64,000 nt of DNA, from NCBI GenBank assembly GCA_001692895.1, contig KV748245.1:310001-374000 (forward strand). Direction: 5' to 3'. The DNA comes from Cenococcum geophilum 1.58. Its lineage: Eukaryota > Ascomycota > Dothideomycetes > Gloniales > Gloniaceae. The position numbers were made by a program, and so were the translations under genes. The notes beneath the pieces are model-generated. The model did no database searches and had not been told where the DNA came from. It was given only the letters and a program-made list of their open reading frames with translations. Positions within the stretch are counted from its first letter, which is position 1, and every line of letters begins with the position of its first letter. Below, piece after piece: positions 24,101 through 37,142 of the stretch.

Positions 24101-26699
24101 TTAAGCATCCTTATTATATATCTTTTACTATTTAATTACGCCTTAATGTCTAAATCTAGCTGTATCTAGATAGGGATATAGTCTAAGGTAAGTGCCTATT
24201 TTTTTTTAGGGTTGTACCTTTTGAGTCTCTAGTATAGGCCTTCGTCTATAAATATAAGGTCAATTATACTTCTGGCGGATCCTTATTGCCATATAATTGC
24301 TCTAGGGGGGGTGGCCAGCTTAAGGCCCTAGGTGTTTATAGCTTTTAGTAAGTACTCTACCTATTGTTTAGCAGCGACGTAGATACCCCCCCACTGCGGG
24401 TAGTAGAGGTTTATGTCTCCTAATAGGATAGACTCTATGCCTTCGGTTTTGAGTAAGCTTATTACTAATATAATGTTCTCTGTTTATAGGACCCCTTTGA
24501 CCCTAAGGTTATATATATTAATGATTTATACCGGTCCTCTATATATCTAGATTATTATAACTGTAATATCTAGACTAACTGCCTGCTATGACTATAAGGA
24601 TAGGCTGATAGCCTTACTAATTATAAAGCATATGCGTATGGCTGCTTTTGGTTCGTATAGGAGCTAGAATCCTTAAGGGCAGTATGTTAATTATATGTAG
24701 GTATTATAGTACGGCTCTTATATAGTAAGGATATAGTATTTCTTTAGGTCTAGACTGTTTAGTAAGGGCCTTGTAAGACGGTGGTTTGTGTTGCTACAGT
24801 TATACTATATAATGGATAGGTAGCGGACCCCTAGTGAGGGTCCTTCGCCTCTCTATTGTTCCTCGCTTCTTCTATTTCCACTTTCTCTAGGATATTTAAA
24901 ACTTCTATCTCTTATATCTGCACCCTAGTTACTACTTATTTTGTATAGAGCTTTCTATTCCTATATCTTATGTTCCTACTAGCGCTTCTATATCTAAATC
25001 TATTATTATCTCCGGTTCTTCCCCTATTCTTACTAGTTGGCTATATACCCTTTAAGAGTCGGCTATAAATGTTATATTTGCCGCGTTAAGTCTAATTCTT
25101 AATTATCCTGGTCTTAAGCTTACTATAGCTGTCTATAAGGGTCTTCCTATAGGGCGTCCTCTCCCTTATATCCCCTATAACCCTTATGTCCCTATATAGT
25201 CTGGTAATATCGCACGGCGTCGCTTCTGGCCCGTTAAGGCTTGGGATAGCTGGCCTGGCCCCCTAGTATTAAAGATAGGAAACGCTAGAAAGGCACCTAT
25301 GCCCCCCTAGCTTATCGCCTATTGTTTCCATTTATATAACCTAGCGTGCAGTTATTCCCATAGCTGTTAAGCCCTTACCTTCCGTCTCCTATATTTAATA
25401 TAGTCTTCTTTCTCCTATGCCTTATGTGTGCTTTGGTGGCAGTTTATATATTTTATTTAGTCTTGGTTTAAGCAGTGTCTTATATTATAGGGGCCTGTAT
25501 AGTGGCCGCAGCATACCTATGCTGCGCATGTAGATTAAGTGTGCCCCTATTATACGTAGTAATAGTATTGTTTTAGGCGGAGTCTATAGTTATAGAGCCT
25601 TACGTTGTATATAAGGCTATTTATAATAATACCTTTTTGAATAAGGAGTTTTTATATTCCTAGTGTATATGTGCTAATAATAAGGGAGCCATGCGTTTAA
25701 CCGGCGTTTCCCTAGCAAGTCTCTAGCGACCCTCGTATTTTTTTATTATTTTCGTTATATGCTTAGTTTATATTTTCCTATTAAAGCTATTAGATTTAGG
25801 TAATCTTAAGTCCTAGTATAAGGCGTTCCGTCTGTTTTACTATCTTATATATAGTTGCTGTATTATCCGCCTAGTGTCCCTTTTCTACCCTAAGGCTTAA
25901 GGGAACTGTTGGGACTTTAACTGGGTAATTTTTACGAAGCACTTTTATGCCAATACGTTCTCCTAGCCTGTCCCCTACCCTAATGGCTTATTCCTTTACC
26001 TATTAGTCCCTTAAGGTAACTCTAATGTCTCCGCTCCTAAGGTATTAGACTATAATAGCGTCGTAGACCTCTTTACGAATCTCTATAAGGACTTCTGTTT
26101 CTAATTATTCCCTAAGCCCCTCTGCTTTTTCTATGTTTGGTTATATTATAATTATATACCTAGATATTGTTTTTAGGGGGGTAGGTTCCCTATACTATAG
26201 ATATATAGCTATAGCGGCCTAGGTGCGGTTCGCCGGTAAGGAGGAGTTTTATTTATTTTTAATTTTGCTTAGCCGTTAGAGGATTTAATTAAGGGTTTGC
26301 CAGAGGGGCGCCTAAGGTTTACTAGACTGGCGGAGCTATTCTGCTAGCTATATTAGTTTGTTATAGCTAATGGTTACTCCCCTATAACTATAGATACTAG
26401 ACGCGTTTAATAGGCTTTATATTTTGTTAAATACCTTTTTAATAGAGGTCTTTCTGCTTTATGGTGTAGTATTCGCCCGTTCTTATTATAGAGGGCTATT
26501 GCTAGGCGTGGTTTTGGTGGACGCGCGCGAGTGCGAACTACTGTCGTTTAACGTGTGCCTCCCCTACGATGCATGCATCTTAGGGGGATTCTCTGGGTGT
26601 TTTTCAGGGTTCTTTTGGTTGGTTTTAGTCTTTTTGGGCCGGGTGCAGCAAGAGCTCCAAAAGGTTCTTTAAATATATATATAAAAAGATGCCTTATTA
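21115..26699 (-). mobile_element. LINE B: Tad-like LINE, nearly full length
   Basis: This reverse-strand copy of the LINE A family lies between 14-bp target duplications ATAGAGCTTATATA (21101-21114 and 26700-26713). The 3' end is at the left (ATTCATTACTTAACGTCC with an (ATT)n tail) and the 5' end at the right (GGAGCTC near 26660, plus about 40 bp of extra AT-rich sequence before the target repeat). It aligns with LINE A from end to end, including endonuclease, RT and ORF1. It has fewer obvious stops in some stretches than A but is still broken. It separates the two coding regions of Gypsy-2. Confidence 0.88.
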
Positions 26700-26713
26700 A
26701 TAGAGCTTATATA

Positions 26714-29700
26714 AATTGTAAAAAATAAAATTACTTTATAAGGGATTATAAAGATAGTTAAAGTTACTATATAATAAAGGGAACTAGACTAGTAGTAGGA
26801 GACATATATATATAAAGGGATAATAGTATACTGCGAGGAATAAAAGAGTATTCAATCTAAAGTTTTACGTTTTGTTATAATAACGTATACTAAATTTATA
26901 AAGACGCTAAGTACGGCGCAAGCTATTAGCTATAAGAGCTAAACCCTATATAGTATAGAGGAACTAATAAACTAGTTTACAGATCGGATATTAAGGATAA
27001 TAAGTTTAATATAGGCAAAATATTTTATAACGATAAGGTAATAAAGGTAGCTTACTAGGAGTATATAGACCTTAGAGATATTATATAAGAGGCAGAGGAT
27101 AATTCCACTATAAAATAGGGAACATTAGTAGGGATTAAGACCCCACTAGACATAATATCTATCGCTTTATAAGACGTAAGAGAAGTAAAATAGTAAACTA
27201 TTTTGGCACTTAATAAAGGCAAAAGGCTATAGGCTTAAGATTCTCAAGATAAGATAAGAGACGACTAAGATTTTTAAGATAAAATAAGGCATACCTAAGG
27301 ACCCATGACGGATAGAAACTGATGGAGTAGGGTAGTAGCTTAGTTTAAGGATATATAAATGAGCTCGGGGCAGAGTTTCCTATAGGTATAAGACTCTTAA
27401 AGTGAGATAAGTAAGATTTAAGACTTTTAAGACGAGATAAGAACACTAAGTAAGCCTAGTTAGACTAAGGCAGGAGTAAAGCTTAAGTTAGAAGCGAGCT
27501 TAGGATTAAAAATCCTATAGAATTAAGACTTTAAGACATAAATAAGGACTATTAACGAGATTAGAGAATCTATAGCATAAATAGTAACTAAACTAGAAGA
27601 CAGATATATAGACCTAGAAGACTTACTAGGGGAATATAGTATTTAGCCTAAGGATCGGAAGACTGATACTAAGATTAAGAAGTAAGAAGACTTTAAGGAT
27701 CTATTTATAAGACGCGAAAGGAAAGAAACTATAGAGGAATTTAGAGCAAGAATTACCTTATAATAAGAATAGAAACTAGATAAGAATAGAAACTAGATAA
27801 GAGATCTAGTATATTGGGACGTATATAAGACAGAGTACTAGTATAAAGAATTATTAATAGACCTAGAACAGGCACACTAAGAGCTAAGTAGCTTACTAAA
27901 CTGGAATAAGAAGAGGATCTAGGGATTTTAACTAGATTTGAAGAATGATATATAAAGGGCTATTATAATACAGTAATAAGGAAATACTTCCTTATGGATA
28001 CGCTATATATACTCCAGCAGCTGTACCAAAAGTGGTATAGGCAAAGGTATAATGACGAGTGGGAAGATTTCTATATATAGTTAGACGAAAAAGTTATCTA
28101 AGACCACCTAATTATAGAAAAGGCTATGACCTATATTAAAGGATCTAGAGGAGCGTTTAGAAGACTAGAGAAGTAAAAGACGTATTTTAGTACCTATAAA
28201 TAAAGTTATAACGTTTAAATTAACGTAAATAAGGTTTAAACTTAAGGACGAAGATAAGCTAAGAGTTGACCTAAGACATTAAGCACACTATATATTGGCA
28301 TAGATTGCGTATATAGACAATATGTATAATATGCACCGAGCACCAAAAAATAAGCATTGGAAATACCCTATAAGAATATATTAAATAGCAGAAGAATAAA
28401 GGTATTAAAACGTTAAGTATATATATAGTTAGCATTTAGTAGAAGTTTAAAAGTTAGGGGACTTAATACTTTAGCCAGGAAGATTTCTTATGGAAGAATA
28501 CCTAGACGGATAATAGTGGTGAGAATGCCTAGAAAATATATATCTATAGTATATTAAAGACAAAAAGCGAACTAAGTATTAGTCTAAGTTAGACTAAGTA
28601 TAAACAGGATTAAGCAGCTAATAGTTAGGAAAAGTGGAGGCCTATAGGACTAGAGGGAGCCAGTGGTAGAGCCTTAAACCCTTAAAGGAATTTAAGGACG
28701 ACACCTAAATTTATAAGTTAAGTGGCAAAATTAGCAGTTTAAGGCATTAATAGATAGTAGAGTAATAAGGAACTATATCTCGCTAGCAGCAGTTAAAAGA
28801 ATAGGATTACTACACAGGAAAAAGGAGCACTCTTACCTATTAATAATAATTTTAGGAGATCCAATAGCCTATAGAGGAGGTATTATTAATCTTAAAATAG
28901 GACCTATTTAGATAACTATTAAAGAGAGATAAATTAAGATGTCTTTTAATATATTACTATTAGGAAATAATAAGGCAGTATTAGGAATGCCTTAGTTATA
29001 GGATTACAATCTAAAAATTGATTAGGTTATAGGTTAAGTTAATATTAGGGATACTTAATAATATAAGATGTAATAATAAGCTAAGTTAGTATAGTACTAA
29101 GTAGGAGCAACCTATAAAGAAACAGAAAAAGGACTAAGTTATATACTAAAGAGATACCATAAGTATGGTAAGAAACTATAGTTACTAGAAAGTAAGAAGT
29201 TATTAGAGTATATAGCTTAGGACTATAAGATAGAATTAAAACTAGGAATAAGTTTAAGGTTCTTTCCAATCTATAAGCTTACTAAAGAGGAAGGTAGAGT
29301 ATTAAAAGAGTTTATCTAGGAGAACTTATAAAAGGGATATATTAGACCATCGTAATTATTAGCAGGTTATCTAGTATTATTTATATTAAAGAAAAATAGC
29401 AAATTAAGGCTGTGTATTAACTATAGATAGTTAAATAGCATTACTAGAAAGGATAGGTATTCTTTACCCTTAATTAGTGAAATCTAAGATAGAATAGGCA
29501 ACGTATAAATCTTTATAAAAATAGATCTAAGATAGGCGTACCATTAGATTAGAATTAAGGAAGGCAATAAATAGAAGGCAGCCTTTAGGTTAAAGGAAGG
29601 ACTATATAAACCATTAGTTATACAATTCGGGCTTATAAACGCACTAGAAATATTCTAGAAGCGTATTAATAATATATTAGAAGAATACTTAGATGAATTT

Positions 29701-30929
29701 ATTATGGTATATCTTAATAATATTATTATTTACTTAATAAATAAGGAAGAATATGGGGAATACGTTAAATGGGTTTTAAAGAGACTATAAAAAGAATAGA
29801 TGCTAATAGCAATTAAGAAATACGAGTTCTTTACTAGGAAGACCAATTTTATTAGATTTATTATTAAACTAGGCCAACTTAGTATAGATCTAAAAAAGAT
29901 TAAGGCTATAGTAAATTGGTAAAAACTAGAGAACGTTATATAGTTAAGATTATTTCTAGGGTTTCATAATTACTATAGAAGGTTTATAGCATAGTAGTTA
30001 AAGGATATTAAACCATTTATACGATTAACAAAGAAAGAAGAACTATAGGTATAGGGAGAGGAACAATAAAAACTATTTAAGAAAGTTAAAAGATTATTTA
30101 CTTAGGAGCTAGTTCTTAAGATCTATTAACTAGGACTAGAGACGGTTATAAAAATAAATATATTAGACTTTATACTAGGGGCATACTTTATATAAAAATA
30201 TCAAAATAGATAGCACCTAGTAGCATACTAGAGTTAAACTATAACATCTATAATAAAGAGTTATTAGGTATAGTTACAGCATTAAAGGAATAGAGAGTAT
30301 TCTTATAAGGTATAGAAAAACTATTTATAGTTAAGATAGACTATAAGAACCTAATAGGATTCTTAATAATAAAGGAACTTAACTAAAGATAGGTTAGATG
30401 GGTAGAGATGCTTACGGAATACTATTTTAAGATTTAGTATATTAAAGGTACAGATAATATAAAAGCAGATACTCTAAGTTAAAAGGCTAAACTATAAAAT
30501 AACGAAAAGCCATTAGGGGCTTTACTGCGAAAAGATATAGATAGATTAATTAGGTTTAATTATCTAAAAATTATAGTAACTTAGGAAGAACTAGGAAGAG
30601 TTTATAAGTTACTAAAAAGCTTTTAGGTATAAAGAATTCTAAAGGTATAACTAGAAGATCTATAGACGGATATATACAAAAATTAAGAAGTAAAATATAT
30701 CCTAAGAAGTATAGCAAAATAATTTATAGAAGAGTTCTATAAGGGATTAACTTAGGGATATAATAGAGCCAGAGGCTTAGTATTAAGACTCTAAAAGGAG
30801 TATATTATTAATAAAATCTAGGGCTTAGCGCGAAAAGTTATAAAGGAATATCTAGATTACTAAAGAAATAAACTAATAAGGTATAAGCTATACGGAGGGC
30901 TACAACCTATTAAAACACTAGAAAAACTA
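26714..30929 (+). pseudogene. Gypsy-2 gag end, protease, reverse transcriptase, RNase H
   Basis: A protease core lies at about 28745-28930, reverse transcriptase at about 29280-29900 and RNase H at about 30130-30480, followed by the start of the integrase zinc-binding part. The order is that of Ty3/gypsy pol. The 26714-28700 stretch is charged and gag-like but without clear motifs. The region is a broken fossil. Confidence 0.82.
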
Positions 30930-31264
30930 TCCCTTGCATCGATAGTGTACTTAGAGATGTGGCCCGTGCACGCGATCGAAGAACATCAACTTCCTTACGT
31001 CAATAGGCTTCCACGAACTAAATTTGGTGTAGATTATGTCGCATACCCCTCTGCAAGACGGGGCCGTGTTAGCAAGAGCATGTAGATTAACTTAATATCG
31101 AAGAATGAAGCTCTATATATAATATACGTACGAAATTTAACATATTTATGGCCTTATCTACGGGCCTTGGTTATCTGGCAGAACGATTGACCGCCTACAT
31201 ATGCAGCTTCTTAATTGGCGCGCACGGAGCACAGCTCTAAGGACGCGTTTATCGATGCAAGGGA
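30930..31264. mobile_element. 335-bp MITE, unmutated, inside Gypsy-2
   Basis: Perfect 15-bp inverted ends TCCCTTGCATCGATA (30930-30944 and 31250-31264) are flanked by TA on both sides. If CTA is counted, the repeat is 18 bp. The sequence is rich in CA/TG and CpG while the gypsy sequence on each side is heavily mutated, so it inserted after the RIP episode. It has no coding capacity, and a TA target suggests a Tc1/mariner-like mobiliser. Confidence 0.85.
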
Positions 31265-31266
31265 TA

Positions 31267-31672
31267 GGAGGTTATATTATAAGACTTTATTATTAAGTTA
31301 CTAAAGTTAAGAAACCCTATCACTAGACAAGATTACGATATAATTTTAGTAATAGTAGATAAGCTTATAAAGTAGGGATACTTTATAGCATGTACAGAAG
31401 AAATATTAATAGAAGATATTGCTAGAATCTATATTAAAGAAGTGTTTATAAAACACGGAGTACTAAGTAAAATTATATTAGATAGGGATTTAAGATTTAT
31501 AGCAGCATTCTAGGAGGTATTTTTAGCGGAGTAAGGAGTTAGAGCAGCAACTTTTATTACATATTATCTGCAGACAGACGGTTAAATGGAAAGATTAAAT
31601 TAGATACTAAAATAGTATCTAAGATATTATATTAATTACGTGTAGAATAATTAGGTATTACTATTACCAGTT
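31267..31672 (+). pseudogene. Gypsy-2 integrase core
   Basis: The catalytic core of a gypsy integrase is readable in one frame after the MITE, with recognisable segments such as KHGVLSKIILDRD. It is cut at its right by LINE C and resumes near 45049. It is a fossil. Confidence 0.8.
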
Positions 31673-33005
31673 ATATAATAATTATTCATTGCTTAACGTC
31701 CGATTTAGATCCCTATTAGGCCCACGCGGACTACTCCTTATTTACATATAGGGAGAAAACTCTAAGTGAGAAAACCCCGTAATCCATCTCCCCGCCTTTT
31801 AGGCCTCGCCTACTTAACGCCTACGGGTCACCTATAGTGCTCTACTACCTTACTTTTTAACCTTTTTAGGAACCACTGCTGCCGTAATAAGCCTATGGAC
31901 GCGCTAGTATTGTAAACTTAACTCTACTGCTGTAGAGTTATTAGGGGGCGCCTAATTCTCGCCCCTTTGCCTTTTATTACTATTTCCTTTATAACCCGGA
32001 ACTGGTCTAGTATATTTTAGCTAATAAGCCACTAGGTGATCGCCTTAAGACCTTTTTATATTAAGAGCAGTGTATTATAGTTCTCTATGCCAGCTACTAA
32101 GAGTATTACTTCTCGGTTAGTGCGTAGGGGGTATAATAGTATTACGTATTTTGGTGTCTATCTTAGCCAGCCACATTTGCATCTTGGGCCCTACAGGACA
32201 CCCACCTAGTAGAGCCAATCTTTTAGTCCTATTATTCCTGTTCTTAGGAGTGTTACTATTATATTTTCTGCCTTTATTAGGCCTTCTTGGAGCCCTTAGG
32301 TGTTTACCCCCTATAGCATTAACTATACTATAGCTTAGGTTCCTCTTGCTTAAGACAGCCTCTATACCTTCAACTCCTATATATCTCTTTAGTATTAGTC
32401 TAGCTAGTGTTATATTGGGGTAGATAGTTTCCCGGTACTCTTTTACGCTCTTCTTTAGCTCCTTTCTCTCTCTTGCTATTATCTTTACTAGTCTCTTACG
32501 CGTCTCCCTTTCTCCTTTATATAGGCCTAGGCCCTAATATAGTACCATTTTTCTTTTACTTTCTTTACCTGTTTCTCTAATATATCTTCCCTACTTTAGG
32601 GTTACTAGTTTACTCTCCTATAAGGCACCCTAGGGTTACTCTATAGTTTATTTAGGCGTGTCTTAATATACTTTATAATATTAGAGTTACGCTCCCTTTA
32701 CACCCTTTATATTGTAGTAGCTTTAATATATAATTATAGGGGGGGGATATTAGCTTCCTTCTTAAGCAGTGCTATAGCCGTTCGCTTATACCCGCCTATT
32801 ATACTCTAAAGGTAAGCTAATTAGACCTTTTAGAGTGGTTTAAGGAGTAATTTAGGGGGGCCTTTCTCGGTTTCTCCTATGGCCTAAATACTGGATCTAT
32901 ACATTATGGTTAGCCAGACAACTACTATATATAGTAGGCGTGACCTCTAAAAGCATGGACCCTATATAGAATTAATAATCCTAGACATTGCGATGTACTA
33001 TACTT
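31673..33005 (-). mobile_element. LINE C: 3' portion of a Tad-like LINE
   Basis: This segment matches LINE B 21115-22458 in the same orientation, from the (ATT)n tail to the word CTATACTT, where it stops abruptly at 33005. LINE D (from 40952) resumes at the adjacent base of the family sequence (TTGGCCC). C and D are therefore most likely one insertion later split by the block 33006-40951. The flanks share CCAGTT (31667-31672 and 45043-45048), a weak target-duplication candidate. Confidence 0.85.
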
Positions 33006-33127
33006 ATAGGAGGGTCTTAATAGGCGTAGTGCACGCAACCTGATGCGTATATGTATAAGGCGACTCATAGGAGGGTCTTAATAGGCGTAGTGTATATAAC
33101 CTAATATATATATATAGGGAGGCTATA
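33006..33127. repeat. Two 61-bp direct repeats
   Basis: The unit ATAGGAGGGTCTTAATAGGC... starts at 33006 and again at 33067. The second copy carries more C-to-T type changes. Tandem units at an element edge can be LINE promoter repeats, but that is only a possibility here. Confidence 0.75.
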
Positions 33128-34054
33128 GGGGAAATATAGGCTAGTTAGACGAGGACTTAATAAGTTAGAGATACAGGTATAGCTTATAAAAAGGGGGGAC
33201 ATAAGCTTAGTTAATAGGAGGGGGGAAGTAGGTCGTCTAGTGCGGGACCTAGTGTCTCTACGGCCCCTCTCCTGTAAGACACAGTCGGCCTATTATAAGG
33301 AGACTCTTATAGGTAACGTAAAACGGAAACTGGTAGTAGTATAGGGTGTTATGCCCCTATACTACTACTAGCCTCCCGCGGGGCGTAGTGCGTAGTAGCT
33401 ACTGCTAGCTCTAGGGACCTTACCCCTTAGCTAGGCTCTAACCCCTAGTGCACCTAGTAGGTAGGTAGGATTACGTCCTAGCTAAAGAGACTATTACGTG
33501 GCTTAAGAGAACGGATGCGCGTGTTGGTATATTAATAGACGGAACCGTTCGCCTCTAGGGCGGCTTACTAGTAAGATATGCTTAAGAAGCAAATAGGAGT
33601 TACTTAGGTAGGTGAGGCTTTTTAGTCTAGGCCTTAACTATAGAAGGTACCTAAGGCTTCTATACTGTAGGATGTAGCTAGGACACCTTTATAGGATTAC
33701 GCTAGTAGGTACATAAGACGGGAGTTGCGACCCCTAGAAAAGGCAGCTTATGCCTATACTAGCGGAAATAATAGAAAAGGTATAAAACTAGAGGCTATAG
33801 AAGGCTCCTAAGCCGTATAAAAGCGTACTAACTCTAGGAGGAGACTCTTATATAGACCGCGGGGGGGCAGACTAGTACTTAGGCCAATAACCTATTATAA
33901 GATATCTAAAAGAACTGGTAAAACCCCCCGTTAAGGTAGTAGCAGCCAACTGCTTATAGAAAGCCCCTAGGCCTTTAGGCCTAGGTTTAGGATAAATACT
34001 AGAAAACTAAGGTAGAGGCCTGGATAAGTAGGTACGTTAAACTCTACTATATAA
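33128..34054. other. Unassigned repeat-like stretch
   Basis: The sequence is moderately mutated and basic-residue-rich in forward frames (about 33480-33960), but matches none of the LINE A-D sequence. It could be the 5' part of another LINE family. No domain was recognised. Confidence 0.35.
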
Positions 34055-35568
34055 CTACCTATCCATTTTATAAGAAAACGTAACTAATCTGCAGATCTCT
34101 AGCATATAATTCGCATTTAAGGCTTTAGGGGTTAACTAGTTTAGGGCCTAAGGGTATTAGGAGTATAGGTAGACAGTAAGCTTTAGTAGAGCGTATATAC
34201 GGCATAAGCGGCCCGTAAAGGCTAAGTACAGTTTATTGCTTTATCTAGGATTATTAATTCTATATAGGGTCTATGCTTCTAGAGGTCACGCCTACTATAT
34301 ATAGCAGTTATCCGGCCAACTATAACATATAGATCTAGTATTTAGGCCATTAGAGAAACTAAGAAGGGCCCCCCTAAATTACTCCTTAAACTACTTTAAA
34401 AGGTCTAAACAGCCTGCCTTTAGAGTATTATAGGCGGGTATAAGCGAACGGCTATAGTACTGCTTAAGAAGGAATCCAATATTCCCCCCCTATAGTTATA
34501 TATTAAAGCCGCTATAATATAAAGGACGTAAAATAAACGTAACTCTAATGTTATAAAGTACATTAAGATACGCCTAAGTAAACTATAGAGGGACCCTAGG
34601 GTGCCCTATAGGAGAATAAACTAATAACCCTAAAGTAGGGAAAAGATATTAGAGAAATAGGTAAAGAAAGTATAAGAAAAATGGTGCCGCTTTAGGGCCT
34701 AGGCCTATATAGAGGAGGAAGGGAGACGCGTAAGAGGTTAGTAAAGATAATAGTAAGATAGAGAAAGGAGCCAAAGTAAAATACGTAAGAACGCTAAGAA
34801 ACTATCTACCGCAATGTAATACTAGTTAGATTAACGCTAGAGAGGTAAATAGGAGTTAAAGGTATAGAGGCTAACTTAGGCAAGATAAACCTAAGCTATA
34901 GTATAGTTAACGCTATAGGGGGTAAATACCTAAGGGCTCTAAGAAGGCTTAATAAAGGCAGAAAATATAATAGTAATACTCTTAAGAACAGGAATAATAG
35001 GACTAAAAGATTAGCTTTACTAGGTAGGTGTCCTAGTAGGTAGCCTAAGATATAAATATAGCTGGCTAAGACAGACACCAAAACACGTAATACTGCTATG
35101 CCCCCTACACACTAATTAAGAAATAATGCTCTTAGCAGCTAGCATAGAGAACTATAATATACTGCTCTTAATATAAAAAGGCCTTAAGGCGGTTACCTAG
35201 TGGCTTATTAGTTAAAATGTGCTAAATTGGTTCTGGGTTATAAGGGAAATAGTAATAAAAGGCAAGGGGGCGAGCAGTAGATGCCCCCTAGTAACTCTAT
35301 AATAGTAAAGTAAAAGTTTATAATACTAGCGCGTCCGTAGGCTTATTACGGCAGCAGTAGTTCCTAAGGAGGTTAAATAGTAAGGTAGTAGAGCACTATA
35401 GGTAACTTATAGGCGCTAAGTAGGCGAGTCTTAAAAGGCGGGGAGATGGATTACGGGGTTTTCTCATTTTTCTTAAATAGAGTTTTCTCCCTATATGTAA
35501 ATAAGGAGTAGTCCGCGTGGGCCCAATAGGGATCTAAATCGGACGTTAAGCAATGAATTATTATTATA
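34055..35568 (+). mobile_element. LINE E: 3' part of a Tad-like LINE
   Basis: The fragment aligns with LINE A from about 15640 to the 3' end, closing with the same GCAATGAATTATTATTA tail. It lacks ORF1, the endonuclease and most of the RT, which fits a 5'-truncated insertion. No convincing target duplication was found. Confidence 0.8.
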
Positions 35569-35839
35569 TTATTCCTATATAAAAATCTTTAATAAAATCT
35601 TTTAGAAAGTTTTTTGGAATATATATTACTTTTTAACTTTTATAGTTTTCTAAATTTAAGTCCTTAGATTGTGCTTTTTAAATATTTTATGCCTATAAAA
35701 CTTTTAGTGCTTTATATATTTTTAATAGCTATAGGTAATTGTATTAAATCTTCTTATCTTTATTAAGTATATTTATTTTAGTGTTATCTACACCTTTAAT
35801 ATACTTAATTTTAAAATAATATTTTAAAAATATCTCTAC
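35569..35839. other. AT-rich degraded DNA
   Basis: No open frame or repeat family can be supported in this short AT-rich stretch. It ends with TCTAC, the target duplication of the next feature. Confidence 0.5.
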
Positions 35840-35963
35840 TGTCAGGTAACGAAGTCACCTCGCCTATATGTATTGTTCCGCACAGCCGTGCCTGGCATCA
35901 AGCCAGTCACTTGCTTACCTTTTGGTTTATGTAGCTAAGTGGTGCGGAGCCTATTACCTCACA
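35840..35963. mobile_element. 124-bp solo LTR-like insertion
   Basis: The unit starts TGTCAGGTAACG and ends TATTACCTCACA, giving TG...CA ends with a 10-bp imperfect inverted terminus. The 5-bp direct repeat TCTAC flanks it exactly (35835-35839 and 35964-35968). It is unmutated between AT-rich flanks. The small size fits an LTR of a small or non-autonomous retrotransposon. Confidence 0.7.
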
Positions 35964-35968
35964 TCTAC

Positions 35969-36289
35969 CTATTTAACTTATTTTTAGTTTGGTTCTTTAG
36001 TTATTAAAAATCCTATTAAGTTTTTATAGTCTGTTTTGATAATAAATAGTTCAATTGTTTTTATAAGTATAATCTTCATTCCTTTAATATTATTACTATT
36101 GCTAATAGCTTTTTATTATAAATATTATAGTTTAGCTCTAATAGTATTATCTTCTAACTATAGTATACAATTAGGTGCTATATTTTTTTAATATACTTTT
36201 ATATAAAATATCCCCTTAATATAAAGTTTAATACATCTATCTTAACGTTTGTTAGTAATATTAATTAATACTTTAATTTTAAATAGCAA
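35969..36289. other. AT-rich degraded DNA
   Basis: I see no gene, terminal repeat or recognisable family in this AT-rich stretch. Confidence 0.5.
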
Positions 36290-36870
36290 GAGCCGCTATA
36301 GCAGCAAAATACGCCCACTACCTACTTAATAAAAAACAGCTTCTTCTAATTAAATCTATAGTATAATATGCCCTAGAATTAATATATACATTACAGCTGG
36401 AAAGCCTATACAATATAGAAGGGTCGCAGCAGACTTAAAAGGGAGACGCTGTATAGAAAAACGCGACACCACAATAACTAAAAGATAACGACTAGAAATG
36501 GTAAAAACTTATAGACCTTCTAAAAGATATTAAGGACGATTTAGGGAAGGGAGACGAACGCCTACGCGTAGGCGTAGTGCGTGCGGCTTGGTAAGTAGGC
36601 TAAGTTACCTAAAAGCTTTAGAGAAGATATAATAGGAACTACAACGCTATAGAGGATAGGCTTAGGCGCATTAAGGACGCTATAAAAATATAGGGAATAC
36701 TAACAACATAAATAATAAAGCCTTTATAGGCTATAAGCGTCTAACCAGTAACTTACTAGCGCATACCTAGCGTAGAACCAGTTAGAACTATAGTTAGAGT
36801 CTAAATACTAAAGGTAGCAGAAGCGGAGCCTAAGCAGATCTTTATATTGATTAAGTTATTATAGATACTC
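36290..36870 (+). pseudogene. LINE ORF1 fragment
   Basis: The forward strand has a glutamine/lysine-rich frame ending in a segment resembling the conserved ORF1 core of Tad-like elements (near 36780-36860). It is interrupted by several TAG/TAA. It is not contiguous with any of LINE A-E and may derive from another subfamily. Confidence 0.45.
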
Positions 36871-37134
36871 CTAATTCCTACTTAACACTATGCCAAGACT
36901 CGTGATATTAAGCCAATGCGATCGGCTTGAACCAGATTAAACCACATCAAGCCAATCCAAGCCAAACCACTGACATCGTCAAACGCCCCACCCGTTTGGT
37001 TTGGATTGATTTGCGCTTGCTCGTGCCCTACGCTGAACGTTACTACGAAATTAGCCTAGAGACTAATTTTGACCTGAAATGTGTAGAGGAATAGGGGATT
37101 AAGAAATTACACGAAGGTTTGGATATTCTCTTTA
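36871..37134. other. Unmutated stretch left of the hAT element
   Basis: From about 36890 composition turns balanced, with repeated CCAAGCCAA-type words resembling those in the hAT element. It may be another hAT-derived fragment, but no ends were found. Confidence 0.35.
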
Positions 37135-37142
37135 CATATTGC

